Shown: positions 48,736 through 58,047, numbered from the stretch's first letter. The stretch is 64,000 nucleotides of DNA from Chloroflexota bacterium (GCA_013388745.1 JACAER010000020.1:62001-126000); one strand, 5' to 3'. Notes: generated from the letters alone by a model not told the origin. Program-made: numbers and translations.

Positions 48736-49467
48736 ATGGCTTTAAAAGTCGAAAACTGGCCCTATACCAACCCCGTTGTTTCTCATCTGTATGGTAAGCC
48801 CCCGCTGGTCTGGCGCGACATGCGCGTGCAGCTCGTCGTCTATCAAACCGATATCGAGAACGTGGCGCGTGTGATTCCCGCGCCGCTCGAACCGCGCAGC
48901 AACATCGTCATCACGTGGGTGTCGGAATTCCAACTGGGCACAACCCAGGGGGCTTTCGCCGAGTTCGCGCTGTATGTGCAGGTGAAGTACAAGGACTACG
49001 AAGGCGACTACGAACCGTTCCTGTACGTCAACACCCACCTGCCGCTGACGGGCGGGCGCGAAATCTGGGGCTATCAGAAGAAAATGGCGGCCATCACGCT
49101 GCGCCACGAGCACGAAGCCGTGATCGGGCGCGTTGACCGGCTGGATCATGCCATCTTCAAAGGGCTGGTCGTGCCGGAATACGAAGCGCAGATGGACGAA
49201 GTGCCGTGGAGTCGCGACGGCGTGTTCTCACTCAAATACATCCCCTCGGCAGAAGAAGGCGGCACGCCACTGCGCGAACTGATCCTGACAGAAGGCAAGT
49301 TCACGGCGCAGGCCGGCAAATTCTTCGGCGGGCGCGGCTCGGTGAATTACGAGCGCTCGGAAATCGACCCGACGTATCTGTTAGCGCCGCAGCGTATACT
49401 GGGCGGCTTCTTCGGGCAGGGCGATCTGTATCTGCCGCTGGGCAAAATCGTCCACGACTATAAGTAG
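48736..49467 (+). CDS. Acetoacetate decarboxylase-family protein
   Basis: A 243-residue protein. Key positions match the clostridial enzyme at the same numbering: Lys115 and Lys116 in WGYQKKMA (Schiff base and pKa-lowering neighbour) and Glu76 in QGAFAEF. The family also contains proteins that use the same lysine to act on other keto acids or aldol substrates, and in sugar operons such paralogues may not be decarboxylases of acetoacetate. Here it sits between a keto-acid aldolase and an ABC importer, so a role with a sugar-derived 2-keto acid is more likely than acetone formation. It begins its own transcription unit. Confidence 0.85.
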   Translation: MALKVENWPYTNPVVSHLYGKPPLVWRDMRVQLVVYQTDIENVARVIPAPLEPRSNIVITWVSEFQLGTTQGAFAEFALYVQVKYKDYEGDYEPFLYVNTHLPLTGGREIWGYQKKMAAITLRHEHEAVIGRVDRLDHAIFKGLVVPEYEAQMDEVPWSRDGVFSLKYIPSAEEGGTPLRELILTEGKFTAQAGKFFGGRGSVNYERSEIDPTYLLAPQRILGGFFGQGDLYLPLGKIVHDYK

Positions 49468-49780
49468 CGCGCGGAGCCGCGCCGCCTGGGACTAAAGCCC
49501 ACAGGCTGAGTGCAAAGGCGGTAAGCCCACTAAAGGGGCTGGAAAAGTCCCCAGGCAGTTTCCGCGACCCCCTGCCTGTTTTCAGGGCGGGGCGGAGAAA
49601 AGATCAGGATGCAGATAACCGGACGAGCGCGCTCGCCCGCGTTGTTGTGATATTTGCTGCGCGCCGCCAGCGCGAGAAAGGACTCGGCTATCGACAGACT
49701 CTATAGTCTCCCCGTGATACTCACCGTGCAAAAGACAAGCTTTGCGCTGAGGAATAGGACGAAAAAGGACAAAAAAGGCT
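49468..49780. other. Intergenic region before the ABC importer genes
   Basis: About 310 bases with short GC-rich inverted stretches (AAGCCCACTAAAGGGGCT is typical of dispersed repeats) at 49490-49560, and a GACTCTATAGTC palindrome at 49696-49707. No gene was recognised. The importer may have its own promoter here, but no clear hexamer pair is visible. Confidence 0.4.
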
Positions 49781-51253
49781 ATGAAACTCAATCGTTTGTT
49801 AGTGGCAGGCGTGCTGGTGTTGGCGCTGTTGGCGACGCTGGGCGGCGTTTCGGCACAGGAACAGGTCACGATTAACTGGGTGACCATTTCGGGTTTTTAT
49901 ACGGACTGGGCGGAACAGGTCGCCACACAATTTGAGGCCGAAACCGGCATCGATATCAACATTCTGGATGTCGATATTGGGCAGCTTTACGAAACGCAGG
50001 TGCTGGAATCGGTGGCCGACACGGGCGCCTATGACCTGCTGACCTATGACGCCGGACAAAAAGCGGAATTCGCCGAGAGCGGCTATCTGCTGCAACTCGA
50101 CGAATATATCGCGGCGGCGGATCCCGCGGTGATCGCCTTTGAAGACATCGCGCCGGCGCTGCGCGAAGTGACGAGCATGTGGCGCGGCGGCGTCTACGGC
50201 CTGCCGTACTACACGTTCACGATGGGCTATTTCTATCGCTGCGATCTGTTCGAAAACGCGGACGAAATGGCAGCCTTCGAAGCGGCCTACGGCTACCCGC
50301 TGGGCATCCCGCGCGATTACAACCAGATGGCCGACATCGCCGAATTCTTCCGCCGCACGCCGGGGCAAACCCTGGGCGGGCAGGAAGTGACGAGCGATTT
50401 TTACGGCATCGGCGTGATGGCCGGGCGTTTTGACCAGGTACAGGACGAAATCAACTCTATCGCCTGGTCGCAGGGCGCGCAGGTCATCAACGACGACGGC
50501 ACCCCCGGCGTGGACGATCCTGAATTCCTGGCGGCGGTCGATCTGTATGTCAACCAACTGCTGCCCTTCGCGCCTCCCGGCGCGCTCAGCTCGTCGTTCG
50601 ACCAGATCGTGGCGCAGATGCAGCAGGGTTTGATCGCGCAGACGGCGGCCTTCTTCCTGGACCAGTATGCCAACATGGCGCGCACCGAAACCATGATCGA
50701 AGGCGCGCGCATCTGCACGGCCCCCGCTCCGGGTGTCCACTCGTGGGTGGGCGCGTTCGGCGTGGGCGTGTCTTCAGACTCGCGTCATCCGCAGGAAGCG
50801 TTTGACTTCCTGGCATGGCTGGCCGGCCCCGAAGCGCAGCGCCAGTTCGCCATCGGCGGCGGCACGACCTGCCGTGAAAGCATCCTGACCGACACGGAAC
50901 TGATCAGCCAGAACCCGACGACCATGGGGCACTACCCCACACTGGTGGCGGTGCTGAACCACACGGCAGAAGCCAACTTCTACCCCAACTATCTGTTCGT
51001 GCCGCAGGGCGGCAAGATTTACGACGAGATGACGACCTGGTATTCAACGGCGGCTGCCGGCGAGATGTCGATCGAAGAAGCGATGGCTAACATGGCAACC
51101 GCTATCGAGCGGCAGTGCGGCGGTGTCTGCGAGATCGCCAACGAAGCCTTGGGCGAGGACTACACGCCGGTGCCGATGGCGTTTGACTACGACGCCTTCA
51201 TCGCCAGCGGCGCCTTCGACATCGACGTCTGGATCGGGCTGCAAGGCGGCTAA
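49781..51253 (+). CDS. Carbohydrate/polyol ABC transporter substrate-binding protein
   Basis: A 490-residue exported protein with signal peptide MKLNRLLVAGVLVLALLATL ending GGVSAQ and no lipobox. The mature chain begins VTINWVTISGFYTDWAEQVATQFEAETGI, followed by VLESVADTGAYDLLTYDAGQ and EVTSMWRGGVYGLPYYTFTMGYFYRCDLFE, which fits family 1 binding proteins and looks most like the glycerol/polyol subgroup. An LAGPEAQRQFAIGGGTTCRESILTD stretch near the C-terminus is typical of this group. Two Cys near the end (ERQCGGVCEIA) may form a disulphide. It begins the importer gene cluster and is followed by a hairpin. Confidence 0.9.
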   Translation: MKLNRLLVAGVLVLALLATLGGVSAQEQVTINWVTISGFYTDWAEQVATQFEAETGIDINILDVDIGQLYETQVLESVADTGAYDLLTYDAGQKAEFAESGYLLQLDEYIAAADPAVIAFEDIAPALREVTSMWRGGVYGLPYYTFTMGYFYRCDLFENADEMAAFEAAYGYPLGIPRDYNQMADIAEFFRRTPGQTLGGQEVTSDFYGIGVMAGRFDQVQDEINSIAWSQGAQVINDDGTPGVDDPEFLAAVDLYVNQLLPFAPPGALSSSFDQIVAQMQQGLIAQTAAFFLDQYANMARTETMIEGARICTAPAPGVHSWVGAFGVGVSSDSRHPQEAFDFLAWLAGPEAQRQFAIGGGTTCRESILTDTELISQNPTTMGHYPTLVAVLNHTAEANFYPNYLFVPQGGKIYDEMTTWYSTAAAGEMSIEEAMANMATAIERQCGGVCEIANEALGEDYTPVPMAFDYDAFIASGAFDIDVWIGLQGG

Positions 51254-51267
51254 GTTGTGTCTAACAG

Positions 51268-51293
51268 GAGGGCATGGCATCCCCCATGCCCTC
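51268..51293 (+). terminator. Hairpin between binding-protein and permease genes
   Basis: GAGGGCATGG and CCATGCCCTC pair around a six-base loop. There is no good T-run, so it is more likely an mRNA-stabilising or processing hairpin than a full terminator. Confidence 0.5.
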
Positions 51294-51457
51294 GTCTGCT
51301 TTGTGTGTTTGCGCCAGACGCTATCCGCGTTGCAAACCACACTCCTCAAACCCTCCCGCCGCCAGCGTGTGCAGCGGGGGGGAAATGTCAGGGTAGCTGA
51401 TGCGCCTGCGCTTCGACAAGTCTCAATACGCATCAGCGCTGGAAAAAGGACGCCCCC

Positions 51458-52423
51458 ATGAGCAGCGAGTCACTCCCCCTCGCCGACAGCCCGCCGCCCG
51501 TCGCGGCCTTAGGCGCCGCGCCCAAGCGGCGCGTGCTCTCCGACACCGTTTATTCGGTGCTGCTGATTACCCCCGCGATGATTCTGATTCTGATCTTCGC
51601 GCTGATTCCGCTGGCCTATGCCATCAACGTTTCGTTCCGCTTCGCCGACCTGACCAGCCCACGCGGGGTGGCGGAGTTCGTGGGGCTGGAAAATTATCAT
51701 TTTGCGCTCAGAGATACTTTTTTCTGGTCATCGGTGCTGCGCACGCTGAATTTCGCGGTGTTCGCCGTTGCCATCGAGATGGTGCTGGGGGTGGCGATTG
51801 CGTTTTTGCTGCACGACATCAAGTGGCTCAAAGGCCTGGCGCGCAGCCTGATTATTCTGCCGCTGGCGGCTTCCCCTTTCGCTGTGGGGCTGATCTGGCG
51901 CTACATGTATCACCCCGAATTCGGCGTGTTTAATTATTTGATCTCGCGCATTGGCCTGCCGGAGCAAAACTGGCTGGGCAACAGCGATCTGGCGATGGCG
52001 AGCGTGATTGCCTTCGATGTCTGGCAGTGGACGCCGTTTGTGGCGCTGATCGCGCTGGCCGGCTTGCAATCGCTGCCCAAAGAACCCTTCGAGGCGGCGC
52101 AGCTTGACGGCGCATCGCGCTGGCGCGTGCTGCGCACGCTGACGTTCCCGATGCTGCGCCCGGTGCTGACGCTGGTGTTGGTGCTGCGCACGATCGACGC
52201 CGTGCGCTTGTACGACGCGGTGGTTTCGCTGACGGGCGGCGGGCCGGGCACGACGACCGAAGTCGTCACGTTCTATCTCTACCGGCTGGGGCTGCGCTTC
52301 TTCCGGCTCGACCAGGCCAGCGCCATGTCGCTGCTGTTCCTCTACGCCACAGTAGTGTTCACCGGGCTGGTGCTGCGGCGGTTCATGCGCGAAATGGGCG
52401 AGCGCACGCGCGCTAAAAATTAA
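51458..52423 (+). CDS. ABC transporter permease (MalF/UgpA type)
   Basis: A 321-residue permease with a soluble 35-residue N-terminus and six helices (YSVLLITPAMILILIFALIPLAYAINVSF for the first). The EAA loop reads FEAAQLDGASRWRVLRTLTFPMLRPVLTLVLVL. The C-terminal region with VSLTGGGPGTTTEVVTFYLYRLGLRFF is typical of sugar permeases. ATG 51458 follows AAGGACG. It works with the next gene to form the membrane pore of the importer. Confidence 0.93.
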   Translation: MSSESLPLADSPPPVAALGAAPKRRVLSDTVYSVLLITPAMILILIFALIPLAYAINVSFRFADLTSPRGVAEFVGLENYHFALRDTFFWSSVLRTLNFAVFAVAIEMVLGVAIAFLLHDIKWLKGLARSLIILPLAASPFAVGLIWRYMYHPEFGVFNYLISRIGLPEQNWLGNSDLAMASVIAFDVWQWTPFVALIALAGLQSLPKEPFEAAQLDGASRWRVLRTLTFPMLRPVLTLVLVLRTIDAVRLYDAVVSLTGGGPGTTTEVVTFYLYRLGLRFFRLDQASAMSLLFLYATVVFTGLVLRRFMREMGERTRAKN

Positions 52424-52434
52424 GGGAAAGGCAC

Positions 52435-53292
52435 ATGCAAACCTCAAAAATCACTGTCGGCATGGTGCTGCGCCACGCGCTGATGCTGCTGGTACTGATG
52501 ATCTTTTTGTTCCCGATCTATTGGATGCTGGTCACATCGTTCAAGCCGGCGCAGGAAGTGCTGACGCGCCCGCCGACGTTTGTGTTCGAGCCGACCTTCG
52601 ACAATTATCGCTACGCCTTCGAGCAGGCGGACTTCACGCTGTTTATCCGCAATACAGTGGTGATCGCGGGGCTTTCGACGCTGCTGGTGATCAGCTTCGG
52701 GTCGCTGGCGTCCTACAGCTTCGCGCGCTACAACCCCGGCGACGGCCATATCCTGTTTTTTATCCTGACGACGCGCATGATGCCGGGTATCGCCGTGGTC
52801 ATGCCCTTCTTTTTGATCTTCCGCGATCTGGGTAAAACCACCTTCGGCCAGCTTTTCGCGCTGGGGCTGGATCAGATCGGCGCGCTGGTCGTGGCGTACA
52901 CCGTGTTCAACCTGCCGTTCGCCATCTGGCTGATGTATTCGTTCTTCCAGGATATCCCGACCGAACTGGAACATTCGGCGCGGCTGGACGGCTATAACCG
53001 GCTGCAAGTGTTCCTGCGCGTGGTGCTGCCGCTGGCGGCGCCGGGCATCGCCGTGACGGCCATTTTCAGCCTGATGTTCGCCTGGAACGAGTTTTTATTC
53101 GGCTACATCCTGACGCGCGACGCGGCGCGCACGATTACGGTGGGTGTTTCCGGCTTCCAGACACAGCAGGGCATTTTGTGGGGGCCGCTGGCCGCTGCTG
53201 CTGTGGTCTGCATTCTGCCCATGCTGGGCGTGGCGCTGGTCTTGCAGCGTTACATGGTACGCGGCTTAACGTTCGGCGCGGTGCGTGGTTAA
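52435..53292 (+). CDS. ABC transporter permease (MalG/UgpE type)
   Basis: A 285-residue permease with six helices (LMLLVLMIFLFPIYWMLVTSFKPAQEVL first). The EAA loop region is LEHSARLDGYNRLQVFLRVVLPLAAPGIAVT, where the common E-A-A is replaced by E-H-S-A, as occurs in several polyol-type permeases. The C-terminus ends RYMVRGLTFGAVRG, the usual tail of these permeases. It follows the first permease by 11 bases and precedes the small membrane protein by 12. Confidence 0.93.
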   Translation: MQTSKITVGMVLRHALMLLVLMIFLFPIYWMLVTSFKPAQEVLTRPPTFVFEPTFDNYRYAFEQADFTLFIRNTVVIAGLSTLLVISFGSLASYSFARYNPGDGHILFFILTTRMMPGIAVVMPFFLIFRDLGKTTFGQLFALGLDQIGALVVAYTVFNLPFAIWLMYSFFQDIPTELEHSARLDGYNRLQVFLRVVLPLAAPGIAVTAIFSLMFAWNEFLFGYILTRDAARTITVGVSGFQTQQGILWGPLAAAAVVCILPMLGVALVLQRYMVRGLTFGAVRG

Positions 53293-53304
53293 CAGGGGGC
53301 AGCC

Positions 53305-53535
53305 ATGACTTTATCAGAAGCCTGGGATCGCATGTTCTGGATGCTGATGCTGATTATTTTCGTCGGGTTGCTGTGGATGCGCTTCGTGCAGGACACGCTG
53401 GCCTGCGAAGGCCCCGGTTTAATCGTCGCCGTCACCATCGGCATTGTGTTCTTCGCCACCGGCTGGCGCAGCGCCGCCGCGCAAAAACGCCGCGCTGCCG
53501 CCGAAGCCGCCGCCGCGCGGGAAAGAGAGGCCTAA
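53305..53535 (+). CDS. Small membrane protein of the ABC importer operon
   Basis: A 76-residue protein with two predicted transmembrane helices (DRMFWMLMLIIFVGLLWMRF and GLIVAVTIGIVFFATGW) and an Ala/Arg-rich cytoplasmic tail. Small two-to-three-helix proteins of unknown role (GlpU, DUF2160) are encoded in glycerol-type ABC importers, and the position here, between permeases and ATPases, is comparable. The sequence match to that family is weak. It starts at ATG 53305 with a purine-rich CAGGGGGCAG site. Confidence 0.6.
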   Translation: MTLSEAWDRMFWMLMLIIFVGLLWMRFVQDTLACEGPGLIVAVTIGIVFFATGWRSAAAQKRRAAAEAAAAREREA

Positions 53536-53540
53536 CCGCC

Positions 53541-54686
53541 ATGCTGGAACTACGGGCAGTCACCAAAAAATACGGCCACAAAACCGCGCTCAATGCGCTG
53601 AGTCTCGATATCCAACCGGCTGAATTTGTCGTGATCTTTGGGCCGGCGGGCGCGGGCAAAAGCACCACGCTCAACCTGATCGCCGGCATCACCGACCCGA
53701 CCAGCGGCGAGATTATGCTCAACGGCCACCCGATGAACCGCGTCGCGCCGGAAAACCGCAATATGTCGATGGTCTTCGAAAACTACGCGCTGTATTCGCA
53801 CCTCTCGGTCTTCGAAAATCTGGCCTTCCCGCTGCGCGCGCGCGGCATGGGCACGCCCGAAGTCAAACAAAAGGTGGCTGAGATTGCCACGATTTTGCAG
53901 ATCACGCCGTTTCTGGAACGCAAGCCGGGCTTTTTGAGCGGTGGCCAGCGCCAGCGGGTGGCGTTAGGGCGCGCGCTGGTGCGCGATGCCGACGTGTATC
54001 TGCTGGATGAACCCATCTCGCACCTGGACGCCAAGCTGCGCCACCGGATGCGCGGCGAACTGAAAGCGCTGTGCCAGCGTAAAGAAGCGATCGTCGTACA
54101 TGTGACCCACGATTACCGCGAAGCCATGTCGCTTTCGCATCGTATGGTGGTCATCAACAAAGGCCACCTGATGCAGTTCGGCACGCCCGACGAAATTTAT
54201 CACACGCCGGCCAATGAATTCGTCGCCAGCTTTGTCGGCGAGCCGCCGATGAGCTTTATTGACACACGTTATGCCCAGTATCAGGGCAGGGTGGCGCTGC
54301 TGGTCAGCGGGACCGAAACCCAGCCCGTGCATCTGCCGGTCAACGGGCAAGCCGCCGAATTTTTGGGCAGGGCGCAGCCCAAAACGCTGCGCGTGGGCGT
54401 GCGCGCCAGCGACATCAGTATCGAACGCAGCGCCAGCGCAAAGCACGACATCCCGGCAGAAGTGTATGTGGTCGAAACGCTGGGACACCGCGACATCATC
54501 ACCGTCAAAATCGGCGCGCATCTGGTGAAAGTGGTGGCTGCGCCGGGTATGAACCTGCATGTCAAAGATACAGTGTGGGTCAACATCGGGCCAGAGACGT
54601 ATCACCTGTTCGGCGACGAAAAAGCTATCGCGCACCCGACGGGCAAACGCAAACCCGCGCCGGTCGCAGCGCCAGAGGGGGTATAG
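53541..54686 (+). CDS. ABC transporter ATPase 1 (MalK/GlpS-like)
   Basis: A 381-residue ATPase. Walker A is GPAGAGKST, the signature is LSGGQRQR, Walker B is VYLLDEPISHLDAKLR and the H-loop is VHVTHDYREAM. A C-terminal MalK-type beta domain follows (residues 230-360). The E-P-I-S-H-L-D sequence at the D-loop differs from the usual E-P-L-S-N-L-D of MalK and is shared by the next ATPase, which suggests that the two are paralogues acting as a pair. The start is ATG 53541, just after the small membrane protein; longer frames upstream read through that gene. Confidence 0.92.
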   Translation: MLELRAVTKKYGHKTALNALSLDIQPAEFVVIFGPAGAGKSTTLNLIAGITDPTSGEIMLNGHPMNRVAPENRNMSMVFENYALYSHLSVFENLAFPLRARGMGTPEVKQKVAEIATILQITPFLERKPGFLSGGQRQRVALGRALVRDADVYLLDEPISHLDAKLRHRMRGELKALCQRKEAIVVHVTHDYREAMSLSHRMVVINKGHLMQFGTPDEIYHTPANEFVASFVGEPPMSFIDTRYAQYQGRVALLVSGTETQPVHLPVNGQAAEFLGRAQPKTLRVGVRASDISIERSASAKHDIPAEVYVVETLGHRDIITVKIGAHLVKVVAAPGMNLHVKDTVWVNIGPETYHLFGDEKAIAHPTGKRKPAPVAAPEGV

Positions 54687-54691
54687 ACAGC

Positions 54692-55789
54692 ATGGCAACC
54701 GTCAAACTGCAACATCTGCGCAAAACCTATGATCGTGGCAAAACGTGGGCGGTCAACGATGTCTCGCTGGAGATCGCCAACGGCGAATTTATGGCGCTGC
54801 TGGGGCCGTCGGGCTGCGGCAAATCTTCGACGATGCGCATGATCGCCGGGCTGGAAGAACTGACGGCGGGTGAAATTTATTTCGACGAGCGTTTTATGAA
54901 CCGCGTGCCGCCGCGCGGGCGCAACGTGGCGATGGTCTTCGAGACTTATGCGCTGTACCCGACGCTCAACGTTTATGAGAATCTGGCGTTCCCGCTGCGT
55001 TCAATGGGCACGCCAGAAGCGGAAATTCAAAAGCGCATTCACGATATTGTCGCCATTTTGCAGGCCGAAGACCTGCTGGAACTGAAGCCAGCGAACCTGA
55101 GCAGCGGCCAATCGCAGTTGGTCGGGTTGGGGCGTGCGCTGATGCGGCAGCCGAATGTCTTCATCATGGACGAGCCGATTTCGCACCTGGATACGCGGCT
55201 GCGCAGCCGGATGCGCTCATATATCAAGCGCCTGCATATCGACCTGAAGTACACCATGCTCTACGTGACGCACGATCAGGAAGAAGCGATGGCGCTGGCC
55301 GACCGCATCGCCATTATGGACGTGGGCAATGTCGTGCAGATCGGCACGCCGCAGGAGATTTTCCATAACCCGGTCAATATGTACGTAGCAGGCTTCGTGG
55401 GCGAGCCACCGATGAACTTCCTGGAATGCGCGGCGGAGCATCAAAACGGCAGTTATCACCTGACGTACAAGGGCAGCCCTGTGCCGCTGCCGACGGTGGC
55501 GGCGGCGCTGGCGCAAAAGCAGGCGCTCCCGCGCGATGTGGTGGTGGCGATCCGCCCGTTTTATATCGACGCGGCGCACGAACGCAGCGAAAGCCACAGC
55601 CTGCCGGCGCAGGTGTTCGTTGTCGAGCCGATGGGCGATTCGACCGTGATCAGCGTCAACGCGGCAGAAACGCGCATGCAGATCGTCGCGCCGCCAGAGA
55701 TGCGCGTCAAAGACGGCGACCATGTGTGGCTGGCGCTGGAACCGTCGCGTATTTTGCTATTCGACAAACAGACGGGCATACGCCTGTAA
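54692..55789 (+). CDS. ABC transporter ATPase 2 (MalK/GlpT-like) with altered signature
   Basis: A 365-residue ATPase. Walker A is GPSGCGKSS and Walker B VFIMDEPISHLDTRLR, with H-loop YVTHDQEEAM. The signature motif is LSSGQSQL rather than LSGGQ, a change that could make one of the two composite ATP sites weak. A MalK-type C-terminal domain follows. Two different ATPases with two permeases and a small membrane protein is the arrangement of glycerol importers (GlpSTPQ type), in which they form a heterodimer. It starts five bases after the first ATPase gene. Confidence 0.9.
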   Translation: MATVKLQHLRKTYDRGKTWAVNDVSLEIANGEFMALLGPSGCGKSSTMRMIAGLEELTAGEIYFDERFMNRVPPRGRNVAMVFETYALYPTLNVYENLAFPLRSMGTPEAEIQKRIHDIVAILQAEDLLELKPANLSSGQSQLVGLGRALMRQPNVFIMDEPISHLDTRLRSRMRSYIKRLHIDLKYTMLYVTHDQEEAMALADRIAIMDVGNVVQIGTPQEIFHNPVNMYVAGFVGEPPMNFLECAAEHQNGSYHLTYKGSPVPLPTVAAALAQKQALPRDVVVAIRPFYIDAAHERSESHSLPAQVFVVEPMGDSTVISVNAAETRMQIVAPPEMRVKDGDHVWLALEPSRILLFDKQTGIRL

Positions 55790-55801
55790 AAAGGCTGAAG
55801 C

Positions 55802-56503
55802 ATGTCGGAAAACGTGTTATCGCAGCAGCAGATCGCGCGCATGATCGACATCAGCGCGGTGCAGGCGCCGCACGGCGAAGGCGAAATCCGCGACCTGATC
55901 GCGCGCGCCAGCGTTTACGGTTTCGGCTCGGTGCATGTGCTGCCCGCGTGGGTGACGTTCGCGCGTGAGCTGCTGCCCAGGGGCGAAATCCTGTTGGGCG
56001 CGCCGGTGGGTTTTCCTTCCGGCGGGCATCACAGCAAGACCAAACGCGCCGAGGCGCAGCAGTTGGTGGCCGACGGGGTAGACGAACTGGATATGATGCT
56101 GAACGTCGGCAAACTGCGTTCGGGCGCGGAGGCCTATGTGCTGGAAGACATACGGGGCGTGGTCGGCGCGGTGAACGTGCCGGTCAAAGTGATTCTGGAA
56201 ACGCATTATTTGACAGATGAGGAAATCCGGCGCGCGTGCGAATTATGCATCACGGCGGGGGCGCAGTTTGTCAAAACGTCCACGGGCTGGGCGGCCAGCG
56301 GCGCGACGCTGCACAATATCACGCTGATTACCGGCTGTGTCGCCGGGCGTATCGGCGTAAAGGCATCGGGCGGCATTCGCGATCTGGACACCCTGGTGGC
56401 GATGTACCGGCTGGGTGTGCGGCGCTTCGGCATCAACGCCGACGCTTCGGTGGCGATTCTGCGCGCGGTAGAAAAACTGCCGGGCGGCGTAGTCAGGATG
56501 TAG
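55802..56503 (+). CDS. deoC: Deoxyribose-phosphate aldolase
   Basis: A 233-residue class I aldolase. Catalytic residues are in place: Asp97 (DGVDELDMMLN), Schiff-base Lys158 (FVKTSTGW) and Lys187 (VKASGGI), matching Asp102, Lys167 and Lys201 of the E. coli enzyme. DeoC splits deoxyribose 5-phosphate into glyceraldehyde 3-phosphate and acetaldehyde, and relatives handle other aldol substrates. Here it lies among sugar kinases and an importer rather than nucleoside phosphorylases, so its substrate may be another phosphorylated sugar. It follows the ATPase gene by 12 bases. Confidence 0.92.
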   Translation: MSENVLSQQQIARMIDISAVQAPHGEGEIRDLIARASVYGFGSVHVLPAWVTFARELLPRGEILLGAPVGFPSGGHHSKTKRAEAQQLVADGVDELDMMLNVGKLRSGAEAYVLEDIRGVVGAVNVPVKVILETHYLTDEEIRRACELCITAGAQFVKTSTGWAASGATLHNITLITGCVAGRIGVKASGGIRDLDTLVAMYRLGVRRFGINADASVAILRAVEKLPGGVVRM

Positions 56504-56506
56504 GCA

Positions 56507-58042
56507 ATGGCGACGATATTGGCATACGATCTGGGGACAGGCGGCTGCAAGGCGTCGCTGTACGATGAATCGGGGGCGCGGCTGGCGTCGCTGTTCAGCG
56601 CCTACGAGACGTTTTACCCGCACCCCAACTGGCACGAACAGCGCCCTGCCGATTGGTGGCAGGCGGTGGTGCAGAGCACGCGCCAACTGCTGGCGGCCAG
56701 CGGCGCGGCGCCAGAAAGCATCCGGGCGATCGCGCTCTCCGGGCAAAGCCTGGCTGTCGTGCTGCTGGACAGCAAAGGCCGCCTGCTGCGCGAATATGTG
56801 CCGATCTGGTCGGATACGCGGCCACAGGCCCAAACGCGGCGCTTCTTCGAAAAAATCGACCACGACGAGTGGTATCTGACGACGGGTAATGGCTTTTCCA
56901 GCGAGACCTATTCGGTATTTAAGCTGATGTGGTTCCGCGAGCACGAGCCGGAGATGTTCGCGCAGGCCGCGTGTATGCTTGGCTCGAAGGATTATATCAA
57001 TTTTCGGCTGACGGGGCGGCTGTTCACCGATCATTCCTATGCGTCGGGCAGCGGTGTGTATAACCTGCAAGCGCGCGCCTATGACGAACGCTTTTTGCAG
57101 GCCAGCGGGCTGCCGCCGGAGTTGTTTCCGGTCATTCTGGAATCGACCGATCCGCTGAACGGGCTGACGGCCGCGGCGGCGGCGGAACTGGGGCTGCCGC
57201 GCAGTGTCGAGGTCTTTTGCGGCGGTGTCGATAATTCGTGCATGGCGCTGGGCGCGGGCAATGTGCGCGAGGGGGCGATCTATCTGTCGCTCGGCTCGTC
57301 GGCTTGGCTGGCGGTGTCTTCGGCGCAGCCGGTGGTCGATCTGGCGATCAAGCCCTTTGTCTTCGCGCATGTGATTCCGCGCATGACGACCTCGGCCACG
57401 TCGATTTTCGCGGCGGGCAGCACGCTGCGCTGGCTGCGCGATGTGGTGCTGACGCAGTATCAGGAGCGCGCGGCGGCCAGCGGCACAGATGCCTACGATC
57501 TGATGGTGGCGGCGGCCATGCGTTCGCCCATCGGGGCGCGGCGGCTGTTTTTTAATCCGAGTCTGGCGGGCGGCTCGGCCGCCTATCCCAATCCCTATAT
57601 TCGCGGGGCGTTTTTGGGGCTGGAGCTGCGGCACAGCGCCGACGACATGATGCGCGCGGCGCTGGAAGGCATCACGTTCGATCTGTCGATTATGTATCAA
57701 AAATTGGCGCAGTTGGTGAAGCTGCAAGACCTGATTCTGATGGTCGGCGGCGGCAGCAAGAGCGCGGCATGGCGGCAGATGTTCGCCGATGTGTTCAATA
57801 AGCCGTTTGCCAAAGCCAGTATCGGCCAGGACGCGGCCTCGTTGGGGGCGGCGGCGCTGGCGGCGGTGGGCAGCGGGCTGTGGGCGAGTTTCGCGCGGCT
57901 GGACGATTTAATCGAACAGGAAGATGTGGCGCAGCCGCAGCCCGAAGCGGTGGCGCGCTATCAAAAGCTGCTGCCGTTGTACCAGCAGACGTGGGCGCAT
58001 CTTTCCAGTATTGCTGATGTGATACGCCAGATCGAGGACTAA
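56507..58042 (+). CDS. FGGY-family carbohydrate kinase, xylulokinase-like
   Basis: A 511-residue sugar kinase. The N-terminal phosphate motif is LAYDLGTGGCKASLYDE, followed by IALSGQSLAVVLLDSKGRLL and VPIWSDTRPQAQ in the sugar-binding domain. The C-terminal domain has GGVDNSCMALGAGNV, YLSLGSSAWLAVSS and DLILMVGGGSKSAAWRQMFADVFNKPF, the second FGGY signature. It is clearly different from the first kinase of the cluster, so two different substrates are likely. The start at ATG 56507 is only three bases after the deoC stop. Confidence 0.88.
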   Translation: MATILAYDLGTGGCKASLYDESGARLASLFSAYETFYPHPNWHEQRPADWWQAVVQSTRQLLAASGAAPESIRAIALSGQSLAVVLLDSKGRLLREYVPIWSDTRPQAQTRRFFEKIDHDEWYLTTGNGFSSETYSVFKLMWFREHEPEMFAQAACMLGSKDYINFRLTGRLFTDHSYASGSGVYNLQARAYDERFLQASGLPPELFPVILESTDPLNGLTAAAAAELGLPRSVEVFCGGVDNSCMALGAGNVREGAIYLSLGSSAWLAVSSAQPVVDLAIKPFVFAHVIPRMTTSATSIFAAGSTLRWLRDVVLTQYQERAAASGTDAYDLMVAAAMRSPIGARRLFFNPSLAGGSAAYPNPYIRGAFLGLELRHSADDMMRAALEGITFDLSIMYQKLAQLVKLQDLILMVGGGSKSAAWRQMFADVFNKPFAKASIGQDAASLGAAALAAVGSGLWASFARLDDLIEQEDVAQPQPEAVARYQKLLPLYQQTWAHLSSIADVIRQIED

Positions 58043-58047
58043 CGCGC

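Noticed and set aside
53178..53540. Extension of the first ATPase through the small membrane protein gene
   Set aside because: The longer frame has no homology before MLELRAVTKKYG and overlaps another well-supported small gene in a different frame.
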